From contig CALNXN010000002.1 of NCBI GenBank assembly GCA_942490645.1, positions 1 through 64,000 on the forward strand: DNA of 64,000 nt, read 5' to 3'. The translations under genes and the position numbers were made by a program. Under the pieces are notes generated by a model. The model worked only from the letters and a program-made list of their open reading frames with translations. It was not told the origin of the DNA and did not search any database. The DNA is from CALNXN01 sp942490645 (lineage in GTDB: Bacteria > Pseudomonadota > Alphaproteobacteria > Rhodobacterales > Rhodobacteraceae). This document shows, one piece after another, positions 28,065-36,219 of this stretch; the stretch's first letter is position 1, and each line of letters opens with the position of its first letter.

Positions 28065-29005
28065 TGCGTTGGATGGTTTTGGCGCTGGCTTTGACCAGCG
28101 CAGCACAGGCGAGCGAGGACATCGCTGACAAGTACCCCGGCTCGTTGCTTTATGACAAACCGGTGGAGTTCATTCCGGGCGTCTATTCCGCCATCGGTGC
28201 AACGGCCCCGCCCACCTACGAAAACGCCGGGCATAACAACAATCTCAGTTTCATTGTCACCGGCGACGGCGTTGTGGTGATCAACGGTGGCGCAGCCTAT
28301 GGTCTAGCGCGCGCCCTGCACGACGAGATCAAGGCGATCACCGATCAACCGGTCAAGCTGGTATTCAACGAAAACGGTCAGGGGCACGCAATCCTCGGCA
28401 ACAACTACTGGGCGGAATTGGGCGTGCCGATCGTGGCCCATGTGGACGCAGCGCATGAGGTCGAGGAATACGGCGGCTCCATTCTGGACGGGATGAAACG
28501 CTACAACCGCGACCGCGCAGAAGGCACCGTGCTGCAAGGGCCCACCGTGACCTTTGAGGATGAATACATCGTCGAAATGGGCGATTTCCGGATCGAGGCA
28601 CGCCACCTCGGACCCGCGCATAGCCCCGGTGACATCGTGATCTGGTTGCCGGATCAAAGCCTTGTCATATCTGGTGACATGGCTTTTCATGAACGCATGT
28701 TGCCGATCTTTGAAGACACGATCACATCCGAATGGTTGGAAACATGGGACGCGGAATTCGAAGCGCTGAAGGCCACGTATGTCATACCCGGCCACGGCCA
28801 TCCGACCAACATGGATCAGGTGCGACGCTACACCAAGGGCTATCTGGAATACCTGCGTGGCAAGATTGCGGATCACCTCGACAGCGGTGGTGGTCTGGCA
28901 GAGGCGTATTACGTCGATCAATCGCCCTATGCCAACCTCGACACCTTTGAAGAGCTTGCCACCAAGAACGCAGGCCGCGTGTTTGAGCAAATGGAATTTG
29001 AGTGA
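28061..29005 (+). CDS. soxH: SoxH-like periplasmic metallo-beta-lactamase-fold protein with a degenerate zinc motif
   Basis: This 314-residue protein has an N-terminal signal ending at TSAAQAS. It shows the overall fold and late motifs of SoxH-type proteins: HLGPAHSPGDIVIWL, VISGDMAFHERM and VIPGHGHPTN. The usual HxHxDH motif is replaced by NENGQGHAILGN, which lines up as N-x-Q-x-H-A, so up to three of the metal-binding residues are lost. The gene overlaps the upstream one by four bases, and its 3' end meets the convergent soxT gene with a 3-base gap. SoxH is not required for thiosulfate oxidation in the model Paracoccus system, and the role here is unknown. It may bind a single metal or use a different one. 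Confidence 0.78.
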   Translation: MMRWMVLALALTSAAQASEDIADKYPGSLLYDKPVEFIPGVYSAIGATAPPTYENAGHNNNLSFIVTGDGVVVINGGAAYGLARALHDEIKAITDQPVKLVFNENGQGHAILGNNYWAELGVPIVAHVDAAHEVEEYGGSILDGMKRYNRDRAEGTVLQGPTVTFEDEYIVEMGDFRIEARHLGPAHSPGDIVIWLPDQSLVISGDMAFHERMLPIFEDTITSEWLETWDAEFEALKATYVIPGHGHPTNMDQVRRYTKGYLEYLRGKIADHLDSGGGLAEAYYVDQSPYANLDTFEELATKNAGRVFEQMEFE

Positions 29006-29008
29006 GTG

Positions 29009-30079
29009 TCAGATCGTGGCGCTGGCGCTGGCGCGTGCAAAATATGGCAACGCGAGATAAGTCAGCATCGCGCCAACCCACATGAAAAACACCGCCACCC
29101 AAGCCGTCAGCGCGAAAATGGCGCCGCCCGACATGCCCGCCCCGACCGCGCAACCACCTGCCAGCATGCTACCGAACCCCATTAGCACCGCCCCCACCAG
29201 ATAGCGTTCCATCGGTGTGTCTGCATCAAAACGCTGAATGCGGAATTGCCGCGTTACAATCGCCATGACGGCCGCGCCGGCGAAGACACCCGGCACTAGC
29301 CCGACACCGAACCCCAGCGGCAATTCGGTGCTGTTGACCAGCCCCATCAGCGTATCGGTCGACGGGCCGGTGAATGTTACAGAAGAGATCGGCACCACCT
29401 CAAAAGAAGTCTGCGCAATGGCATAGGTCAACAACCATCCCAAACCCACAGCCCCACCCACCATGACGGCGGCGATACTGCGACTGAGCGAAACCTGCGC
29501 CCCGCGCGCCATCACCACAGCGATGATCAGCCCAAAAGCGGCAAGCCCGGCGGCCATGTCGGATGTCATGCCTGCTTGATCCAGCAAACTGCGTGCCGCT
29601 CCTCCCGGCACCACCCACAGACCGGCCAAGGTTTCACGCAATGGCGCCAACGCTCCGCGCAAACTGGCCTGTGCCACCAGCGTCAGCACCAAGCCCGTCA
29701 CGATGGCCCGAAGGTTGCCGGTGGCCGACAGAACCAGCAAACGGCTGGCACATCCGCGCGCAAGGATCATACCGCAGCCAAACAAAAGACCCCCCAGCAC
29801 AGCGCCAGACAGACTGCCGGTTGTGGCCAGTTGGCGCGATTGCGAAACATCGAGCCACCCCTGCATGACGCTAAATTGAACCGATAGCACGGCGGCGCAA
29901 AACGCCATCAACCAGACCGACAAACGTGGCCCGAATTGCCCGGTGGACACTTCGACAGAGGCCGCGCGCAGGCAAAACTGCGAGTGCTGTGCTGCAGCTC
30001 CAAAAACCACGCCCGTCAGCGCGCCCGCCATCATCAAGACCGCGCCATCACCAAATCGGTCAATCAGGGTTTCCAGCAT
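29009..30079 (-). CDS. soxT: SoxT-like YeeE/YedE-family sulfur-compound transporter
   Basis: This 356-residue membrane protein has about nine hydrophobic segments and the cysteines typical of the YeeE/YedE (TsuA-like) thiosulfate/sulfur uptake family. They lie in HSQFCLRAASVE near the N-terminus, LLFGCGMILARGCASRLL in the middle, and MLAGGCAVGAGMSGG near the C-terminus. SoxT proteins belong to sox gene clusters and are thought to move thiosulfate or another sulfur compound inward and to help signal to SoxR. A second paralogue lies at 42600. It is read on the same strand as hemA and the sox genes, 68 bases beyond hemA. Confidence 0.83.
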   Translation of the reverse strand: MLETLIDRFGDGAVLMMAGALTGVVFGAAAQHSQFCLRAASVEVSTGQFGPRLSVWLMAFCAAVLSVQFSVMQGWLDVSQSRQLATTGSLSGAVLGGLLFGCGMILARGCASRLLVLSATGNLRAIVTGLVLTLVAQASLRGALAPLRETLAGLWVVPGGAARSLLDQAGMTSDMAAGLAAFGLIIAVVMARGAQVSLSRSIAAVMVGGAVGLGWLLTYAIAQTSFEVVPISSVTFTGPSTDTLMGLVNSTELPLGFGVGLVPGVFAGAAVMAIVTRQFRIQRFDADTPMERYLVGAVLMGFGSMLAGGCAVGAGMSGGAIFALTAWVAVFFMWVGAMLTYLALPYFARASASATI

Positions 30080-30147
30080 GTTCGTGCCCTTCCTTGCCGC
30101 AAACCGCTATCAACCCGGCGAATGTGCCGCCTTGATATGCGTCAAAC

Positions 30148-31371
30148 CTACTGCGCAGCGACTTGAATACGCGACAGCTCACACTGGCTCCATAAGGCAC
30201 CAAGCGCCGTGATCAGATGATCAATATCGCCATCGCTGTGCACCGGAGAGGGTGTTATGCGCAACCGTTCCGTCCCCTTGGGCACAGTGGGATAATTGAT
30301 CGGCTGAATGTAGATCCCGAAGTCCTGCATCAGCAAGTCGGCAATGTATTTGCATTTGACCGGGCAGCCGACCATCACAGGGATGATGTGGCTTGGATTG
30401 CGCACATGTGGAATCCCGATGGCATCGAGCCGCGCGCGCACCTGTGCCACGCGCGCTTGATGCGCCTGCCGCTCGGACTGCGAGGTTTTCAGGTGCCGGA
30501 TCGACGCCGTAGCGCCCGCAGCGACCGCTGGCGGCAAGGCGGTGGTAAAGATGAACCCGCTGGCAAAGCTGCGTACGAAATCGCACACATCCGCCGACGC
30601 CGCGATATAGCCGCCCATCACGCCGAACGCCTTGCCCAAGGTGCCCTCGATCACGGTCAGCCTGTCCATCAGCCCTTCGCGCTCGGCGATCCCGCCACCG
30701 CGCGGGCCATAAAGCCCCACAGCATGCACTTCATCCAGGTAGGTCATCGCATTGTAGCGGTCTGCCAGATCGCAAATCTGCGCAATCGGGGCGATGTCGC
30801 CATCCATCGAATAGACGCTCTCGAAGGCGATCAGCTTGGGTCGCTCCAGTGGGAGCGCCGCCAGTTTCGCCTCCAGATCAACCAGATCATTGTGCTTCCA
30901 GATCACCCGCTCGGCGCGCGAATGACGAATACCCTCGATCATCGAGGCATGGTTGAGCGCATCAGACAAGACAACGCAATCGGGGATACGTGCCGCCAGC
31001 GTGCCCAAGGCCGCCCAATTCGAAACATAGCCCGACGTGAACAAGAGCGCAGCTTCCTTGCCGTGCAGATCGGCCAGTTCCGCCTCAAGGCGCACATGTT
31101 CGTGGGTCGTGCCCGAGATGTTGCGCGTGCCACCTGCCCCTGCGCCGCAGCGATCAATTGCGTGATGCATCGCACTCAGGACCGATGGGTGCTGGCCCAT
31201 GCCAAGATAGTCATTGGAACACCAGATCGTAACGGGTGCCGCACCCGCATCATTATGTGCCGCAGCCTGTGGAAACGCGCCGCAGCGCCGCTCCAATTCC
31301 GCAAACACACGATAATTTCCATCTGCGCGCAGCCCGTTCAGGCTGCGCTTGAAGTACCCGTCATAATCCAT
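30148..31371 (-). CDS. hemA: 5-aminolevulinate synthase
   Basis: HemA condenses glycine with succinyl-CoA to 5-aminolevulinate, using pyridoxal phosphate. This is the first step of the C4 haem route used by alphaproteobacteria. The 407-residue protein shows WCSNDYLGMGQHP, GAGAGGTRNISGTTHEH, SVYSMDGDIAPI, YLDEVHAVGLYG, and the PLP lysine motif EGTLGKAFGVMGGYI. Length and motifs are normal. It sits between the DUF302 gene (2-base gap) and soxT. The sox enzymes here carry at least seven c-type haems (SoxA, X, D and E), so a locus-dedicated copy of hemA could supply haem on induction. A separate housekeeping hemA probably lies elsewhere in the genome. Confidence 0.92.
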   Translation of the reverse strand: MDYDGYFKRSLNGLRADGNYRVFAELERRCGAFPQAAAHNDAGAAPVTIWCSNDYLGMGQHPSVLSAMHHAIDRCGAGAGGTRNISGTTHEHVRLEAELADLHGKEAALLFTSGYVSNWAALGTLAARIPDCVVLSDALNHASMIEGIRHSRAERVIWKHNDLVDLEAKLAALPLERPKLIAFESVYSMDGDIAPIAQICDLADRYNAMTYLDEVHAVGLYGPRGGGIAEREGLMDRLTVIEGTLGKAFGVMGGYIAASADVCDFVRSFASGFIFTTALPPAVAAGATASIRHLKTSQSERQAHQARVAQVRARLDAIGIPHVRNPSHIIPVMVGCPVKCKYIADLLMQDFGIYIQPINYPTVPKGTERLRITPSPVHSDGDIDHLITALGALWSQCELSRIQVAAQ

Positions 31372-31373
31372 TG

Positions 31374-31813
31374 TTATTCCATAGCTTCCTGAACAATCCC
31401 ATCCAGTAGCGCCTGCACCTCTTGCATCGGGCCTTCCGGATAGTTGCGATAGCCAATCATCACTTCGCCTGCGCGCTCAGCCACGAAAATTCCGTAGGGG
31501 CAATGCGCAATGTTCATCGGATCGGCCTCCATCACCTTGCGCGACAGCTGCGCCGAGCAGAACAGGAAGATATCCGCTTGGCCTTGAAAAGCTCCACGTC
31601 ACTGCCCACATCGGCGGCTGTACGTGCCAGCATCTCGCCTGTGTGGCTGACATAGTCGATCACCAGCCCGCGCCCGACAATGGCACTTTCCACAGCGAAT
31701 GCCGCATCCTCGAAACTGCCGTCATAAGAATAATGCGTGGACTGATCGCCTGCCAAAACCGGTGCCGCAAGACATGCGGTCGCGGTGGTGATGGCCAATA
31801 GAAGTTGTCTCAT
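31374..31813 (-). pseudogene. DUF302 periplasmic protein, one-base frameshift
   Basis: The start MRQLLLAITTATACLAAPVLAG is a signal peptide, followed by YSYDGSFEDAAFAVESAI, the DUF302 core. The frame breaks at a two-G run near 31580. Restoring one base lets the protein continue as QADIFLFCSAQLSRKVMEAD and end at VQEAME, 2 bases before hemA. The restored product has about 146 residues, typical for DUF302. The missing base in a homopolymer looks like a sequencing error rather than decay. DUF302 proteins are found beside sulfur-oxidation and haem genes, but the function is not established. Confidence 0.78.
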
Positions 31814-31888
31814 GGTCTTTCCCCCTTTTTGTGTGTCCGTTCAAACGCAGCGTCGGGGCGGCGCAGCAGTGCGTGCCGCCCCCTTGCC

Positions 31889-33157
31889 TCAGGTAAACAT
31901 GTCCGCTGTGATACCCGCATACCAACCTTCGGATTCCTCGTAGGTGGCACGGCGCACATCGCTGTTTTCGCCGGTGGCCGAGATAAATCCATCCACCTTG
32001 GCGATCTTGTCGGGCGTGGCCTCATAGGTGGCACCCACTTTGACGCCGTCGTCAGTGTCGATCAGCGACCAGCAGGTGTTGGAGAACTTGGCCGGGAACA
32101 CCTTGGAACCGGTCAACGCACCGCGCACCGCATTGGCGCAGACCTTGGCCTGCGAATTGGCGGAGAAGCCGGATTTGGGCATGTCACCTTGCTGGCTCGC
32201 ATCGCCCAGAACGTAGATGTCCGCGTCGGCTTTGCTGCTCATGTCTGCGGCATTGACTGGCGCCCAGTTGCCATCAGTCACGCCCGCCATTTCAGCGATA
32301 CGCCCTGCCTTCATGGCCGGAATGACGTTGCAGGCATCGACTTGCGTCTCTTCACCGTCGATTGTCACCGTCATCGCATCCGGATCAACCGAGACGTTTC
32401 CGCCCCCGAAATCAGACCCGATCCAATCGATCATGCCCGGATAATGGTTGGCCCAGCCCTCCTGGAACAGCGCCATCTTGGAGAATTTATCCTTGGGATC
32501 GGCCACGATGATCTTGGCCGTCGGATTGCTGGCCTTGAGCATATGGGCCACCATCGACACCCGCTCGTATGGCCCGGGCGGGCAGCGGAACGGGTTGGGC
32601 GGCGCCACCATCGCAAAGGTGCCGCCCTCAGGCATGGCGGCGATCTTGGCCTTGAGCAGTTCCGTCTGCGAGCCGCCCTTATAGGCATGCGGCATGGCGT
32701 TTTGCGCGGCAAGGCTCCACCCCTCGACGGCGCCCTCCACAAAGTCGATGCCCGGGCTCAGGATCAGCTTGTCATAGGGCAATGAGCCCCCGCCGGCGAG
32801 GCGCACGGTCTTGGCGTCCCGGTCCACGTCAACGGCCCAGTCGTGCACCACGTTGATCCCGTATTTCGCGGCCAGCGTGCCGTAGGTGTGCCCGAGATCG
32901 TCAATATCCTTGAACCCACCAATGTAGAGGTTTGAAAAGAAGCAGGTGAAATAGGTCCGAGTGGGTTCGATCAAGGTGACATCGACGCCGCCATCGCTGT
33001 CCTTGGCGATGTATTTGGCCGCCGTTGCCCCGCCTGCGCCGCCGCCGATCACGATCACACGCGGTTTGCCGTGGCCCTCGGCCAGAACGGCAGGCGCGCT
33101 GAGGGCGGCCAATCCCGCCGCACCCGTTCCGATGAAAATCCGTCTGTTCAAAGTCAT
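31889..33157 (-). CDS. soxF: SoxF, FAD-binding sulfide dehydrogenase flavoprotein
   Basis: This protein of about 422 residues is homologous to the flavoprotein subunit of flavocytochrome c-sulfide dehydrogenase. The start MTLNRRIFIGTGAAGLAAL is a Tat-type signal, chosen because a GGGAGGA site sits 8 bases upstream. An FAD-binding VIVIGGGAGGATAAKYIA motif follows. Redox-active cysteines are seen in TRTYFTCFFSN and SNTCWSLID. A second Rossmann-like block and YVLGDASQQGDMPKSG complete the fold. It oxidises sulfide in the periplasm. SoxF and SoxE are not essential for thiosulfate oxidation in Paracoccus but accelerate it. The gene lies 25 bases beyond soxE. Confidence 0.92.
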   Translation of the reverse strand: MTLNRRIFIGTGAAGLAALSAPAVLAEGHGKPRVIVIGGGAGGATAAKYIAKDSDGGVDVTLIEPTRTYFTCFFSNLYIGGFKDIDDLGHTYGTLAAKYGINVVHDWAVDVDRDAKTVRLAGGGSLPYDKLILSPGIDFVEGAVEGWSLAAQNAMPHAYKGGSQTELLKAKIAAMPEGGTFAMVAPPNPFRCPPGPYERVSMVAHMLKASNPTAKIIVADPKDKFSKMALFQEGWANHYPGMIDWIGSDFGGGNVSVDPDAMTVTIDGEETQVDACNVIPAMKAGRIAEMAGVTDGNWAPVNAADMSSKADADIYVLGDASQQGDMPKSGFSANSQAKVCANAVRGALTGSKVFPAKFSNTCWSLIDTDDGVKVGATYEATPDKIAKVDGFISATGENSDVRRATYEESEGWYAGITADMFT

Positions 33158-33182
33158 TGTTAGTCCTCCCACTAAACCGGCC

Positions 33183-33893
33183 CTATTCGAGCCCTTTGAA
33201 ATATGCAGCCAAGGCCGCGATCTCCTCGTCGTTCAATCGTCCGGCCATCATCTGCATCACGGGATGCGGGCGCAGCTTGCGTTTGTAGGCATGCATCGCC
33301 ACCACGAAGTCTTCCTCGGGCCAGCGTGTGATCGACGGGATGCCGTCCGCAGCTCCATCGGATTGGTGGCAAGTCAGGCATTCGCTGGACAGGTATTCGC
33401 CGTATTCCGGATCGCCCTGCAGCGCCAAAATGGCCGGGTCCAGGTCGTGGTCGGTCGCCCGCGCCGTTGGCTCCGCTTCGGGCAGGTTGGCCGGGTTGTC
33501 TGAGAAATCACGCATGTAGGCCAAAAGGTTCGCACGGTCTTGTGCGTCTTTGATGCCGCGAAAGCTCATTCGGGTCTTGGACACCAGTGCACGAGGATTT
33601 TCCAGATAGGCATCAAGGGTTTCGACCGTCCAGATCAAACCATCGTCGCCTGCGCGCACCATCGCCTTGGAGTAATCATACCCCTCATGCACGGCCGCGC
33701 GCCGTCCGAAAATCCCGTTCAGATGTGGCCCGATCCGATCCTCGGCCCCCGCCCCGATCTGATGGCATCCTTTGCACTGCGAAAAGACCTCTTGCCCGGC
33801 TTCGGGGTCACCGATAGCTTCGCCCCAAGCGGCGCCCGTTGCGATCAAGGCCACCACAACCACCGGCACGAATATGCGCACCGGTCCGCGCAT
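33183..33893 (-). CDS. soxE: SoxE, dihaem cytochrome c
   Basis: This 236-residue periplasmic cytochrome has a signal peptide ending near GAAWGEA and two haem-attachment motifs. CKGCH lies in the N-terminal domain, in the QEVFSQCKGCHQIG context, and CLTCH in the C-terminal domain (LSSECLTCHQSDGA). Axial methionines are likely in TRMSFRG and PVMQMMAGRL. SoxE is the electron acceptor partner of the SoxF flavoprotein. The gene is one base from soxD and is part of the minus-strand sox operon. Confidence 0.92.
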   Translation of the reverse strand: MRGPVRIFVPVVVVALIATGAAWGEAIGDPEAGQEVFSQCKGCHQIGAGAEDRIGPHLNGIFGRRAAVHEGYDYSKAMVRAGDDGLIWTVETLDAYLENPRALVSKTRMSFRGIKDAQDRANLLAYMRDFSDNPANLPEAEPTARATDHDLDPAILALQGDPEYGEYLSSECLTCHQSDGAADGIPSITRWPEEDFVVAMHAYKRKLRPHPVMQMMAGRLNDEEIAALAAYFKGLE

Positions 33894-33894
33894 T

Positions 33895-34921
33895 TTACTG
33901 GCTCAGACTGGCGAGATAGGCGTTGATCGCCTCAAGATCGCTGTCCTTGCGCAGTCCGGCAAAGCTCATCTTGGTACCTTTGATGAACTTTTTGGGTGCA
34001 GCCAGAAACTCCGCCATGGTTTCTTCGGTCCAGACCAGACCTTCCTCGGCCTTGGCCGCCAGGGGTTTGGAATACTTGAACCCCTCGATGCTGCCCGCCG
34101 CGCGCCCCATGATGCCGTTCAGCTGTGGGCCAGTCTTGTTCTTGGCCCCCTCGCCGACCTGATGGCAGGCTTTGCATTTGCGAAAGACCTTCTCGCCCGC
34201 CTCTACAAGCGCGGGGTCAAGCACCGCCAAGACGGCTTCTGGCTCAGGCTCGGCCACACTCAGCGCTGCCTCATCGTCGGGTTCGCCCTCATCGGGTGTC
34301 ACGTCCAGCACCATCGCGCGCATCGTGACTTCGACCTCGTCTTTGCAATCGGTCATGCAAGGCTCGCCAACCCACTGGCTGAATTCGGTTTCCATCCGGT
34401 CATCGACGATGAACCCGTCTGCGTTTGGCATTTCCACATCCAGAAACGTCTCGTTGGACAGCACGAAATCATCGTCCACCAGATCGTTGGAATAAAGGAT
34501 ATAGGCCACGATCGCATAGACTTCATCCGGCTCCAGCGTTTGGGCCGCGCCAAAGGGCATTGAGCGGTTCACGTAATCCCACGTGGTCGACAGATACGGC
34601 CAATAGCTGCCCACGGTTTTCAGCGGGTCGTCATCGGCCAGCGTGTCCCAGCCGCCTGCCAGCTTGGGCCAGTTGTCCACCCCTTCGGCGAAATCGCCGT
34701 GGCAAGACGCGCATTGATCGGCAAAGATCTCCTCGCCTGTCAACACATCGCCCGATCCCGCGGGCAAGCCTGTGCCATCGGGGCTGACGTCCAGTGTCCC
34801 ACGCCGCAATCTCTTCGGGCAAGGCTGGACGGCCCAGACCGAATGTCTCCGCGCTCACGCCGTGTGCGCCCAGACCAAGGGCAAGGGTCAGGCTCGCGCC
34901 AACTTTAAGACACTTCGACAT
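33895..34921 (-). pseudogene. soxD: SoxD, dihaem cytochrome c of sulfane dehydrogenase, one frameshift
   Basis: SoxD with SoxC forms Sox(CD)2, which oxidises the SoxY-bound sulfane sulfur by six electrons. The start MSKCLKVGASLTLALGLGA is a signal peptide; the frame breaks after PEEIAAWD near 34798 and resumes as LDVSPDGTGLPAGSGDV. The rest is full length: haem motif CASCH in the first domain (EIFADQCASCHGDF), an acidic linker, and CKACH in the second (KVFRKCKACHQVG) with TKMSFAG as a possible ligand region. One inserted base, or two deleted bases, explains the break. Because the rest is undamaged and soxC is intact, a sequence error is likelier than loss of function. The start overlaps the end of soxC by 17 bases. 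Confidence 0.82.
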
Positions 34922-36188
34922 TTTCCGCCTCCCCGTTCGGGCGCACCCACCATGTCTGGATGCAGTTGTTGTGATAAATCGAATTCAGACCGCGCACCTC
35001 GCGCAACTGGGTCTTTGTCGGCTGCACGTATCCGGTTTCATCCATCGCACGTGCCTGCAGGAACATATCCTCGCCGTCCCATGTCGTATCCAGATAGAAC
35101 CGCGTCAGCGCCATCTTTTCGCCGGGCTTGGCGAGCCGCGCGGTTTCCCATGTCTTGCCACCATCCTTGGACACATCCACGCGGGTGATCGCACCACGTC
35201 CAGACCACGCCAAACCGCTGATCACCAATGGCCCCGGCCCATGCGTGATGGGCGCCTGCGGGCTAGGCGATGTGACGACGGATTTCGCATCCATGGCCCA
35301 TGTCCACTTGCGGCTGGTGCCATCCTCAAGCGTATCTGTATATTTGCTGGTTTCCTCGCGGCTTTCCACGGGGCCGTCCATGACCTCGACGCGGCGCAGC
35401 CATTTGACCCACATGTTGCCTTCCCAGCCCGGAACGACAAGGCGTACAGGATACCCGTGCTCTTTACGCAAAGCCTCGCCGTTAGCCTTGAATGCGACAA
35501 GCACATCATCCAAGGCCTTTTCCATCGGGATCGACCGCCCGTTCGAAGACGCATCCGCCCCTTCGACATAGACCCACTTGTCCGCCAGATCACCCGCTGC
35601 ATCGAGGCCTGCCTCGGCTAGAATCGTGCGCAGCGGAACGCCGGTATATTCCATGTTGTGAATCATGCCATGCGTAAACTGCGCACCGTTCAGCTGCGCA
35701 CCGGCCCATTCCATGCCCGTATTGGCCGCGCATTCACAGAAATAGACGTGGTTTTCGCGCGGGAACCGTTCCAGATCCTCGTATGAGAACACCAGCGGCG
35801 TATCCACCAGCCCGTTGATCATCAGACGGTAATCCTGTTTGCGCAGCTCGATCGCGCCAGAATGGTGCCGCTCGAACGCACAGCCCTGCGGCGTGATCGT
35901 GCCATCGAGCGCATGGATCGGCGTGAAGTTGATCGAGGAGATCGTATCCGCCGTCAGCCATTCGACATTGCGGCGGATCACGTCATCTTCGAATTCGATC
36001 GGCAATCCGTAGGGCGTGGCATCAACCCCATCGCCCAGTCCCGTCGCCCAATCCTGTACTTCTGTGATCAGCGGATCTGCGGTGCCTGCGCGCCCGGCCC
36101 CTGCCGCAAGCGCACCGGCGCCTGCGGCGGCTGCGCCGCGCAAAAATCCGCGTCGCGATGGTCCCTTGCGGTTTGATGTGTCGGACAT
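34905..36188 (-). CDS. soxC: SoxC, molybdenum-containing sulfane dehydrogenase subunit
   Basis: This 427-residue protein belongs to the sulfite-oxidase family. The start MSDTSNRKGPSRRGFLRG is preceded by AAGGAGG and carries a Tat signal (SRRGFL) followed by a long Ala-rich hydrophobic stretch. The molybdopterin domain shows EDLERFPRENHVYFCEC, with Cys as likely Mo ligand, and a dimerisation domain follows (GGKTWETARLAKPG). With SoxD it forms the periplasmic sulfane dehydrogenase. The presence of intact soxC together with soxD means thiosulfate can be oxidised fully to sulfate without sulfur globules. Confidence 0.94.
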   Translation of the reverse strand: MSDTSNRKGPSRRGFLRGAAAAGAGALAAGAGRAGTADPLITEVQDWATGLGDGVDATPYGLPIEFEDDVIRRNVEWLTADTISSINFTPIHALDGTITPQGCAFERHHSGAIELRKQDYRLMINGLVDTPLVFSYEDLERFPRENHVYFCECAANTGMEWAGAQLNGAQFTHGMIHNMEYTGVPLRTILAEAGLDAAGDLADKWVYVEGADASSNGRSIPMEKALDDVLVAFKANGEALRKEHGYPVRLVVPGWEGNMWVKWLRRVEVMDGPVESREETSKYTDTLEDGTSRKWTWAMDAKSVVTSPSPQAPITHGPGPLVISGLAWSGRGAITRVDVSKDGGKTWETARLAKPGEKMALTRFYLDTTWDGEDMFLQARAMDETGYVQPTKTQLREVRGLNSIYHNNCIQTWWVRPNGEAENVEVS

Positions 36189-36219
36189 CTTGCGTGCCTC
36201 CTTGGTCTCGTATGATGCG

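Noticed and set aside
31805..32785. A 326-codon plus-strand open frame
   Set aside because: It is opposite soxF, which has clear FAD motifs, so it is a shadow frame.
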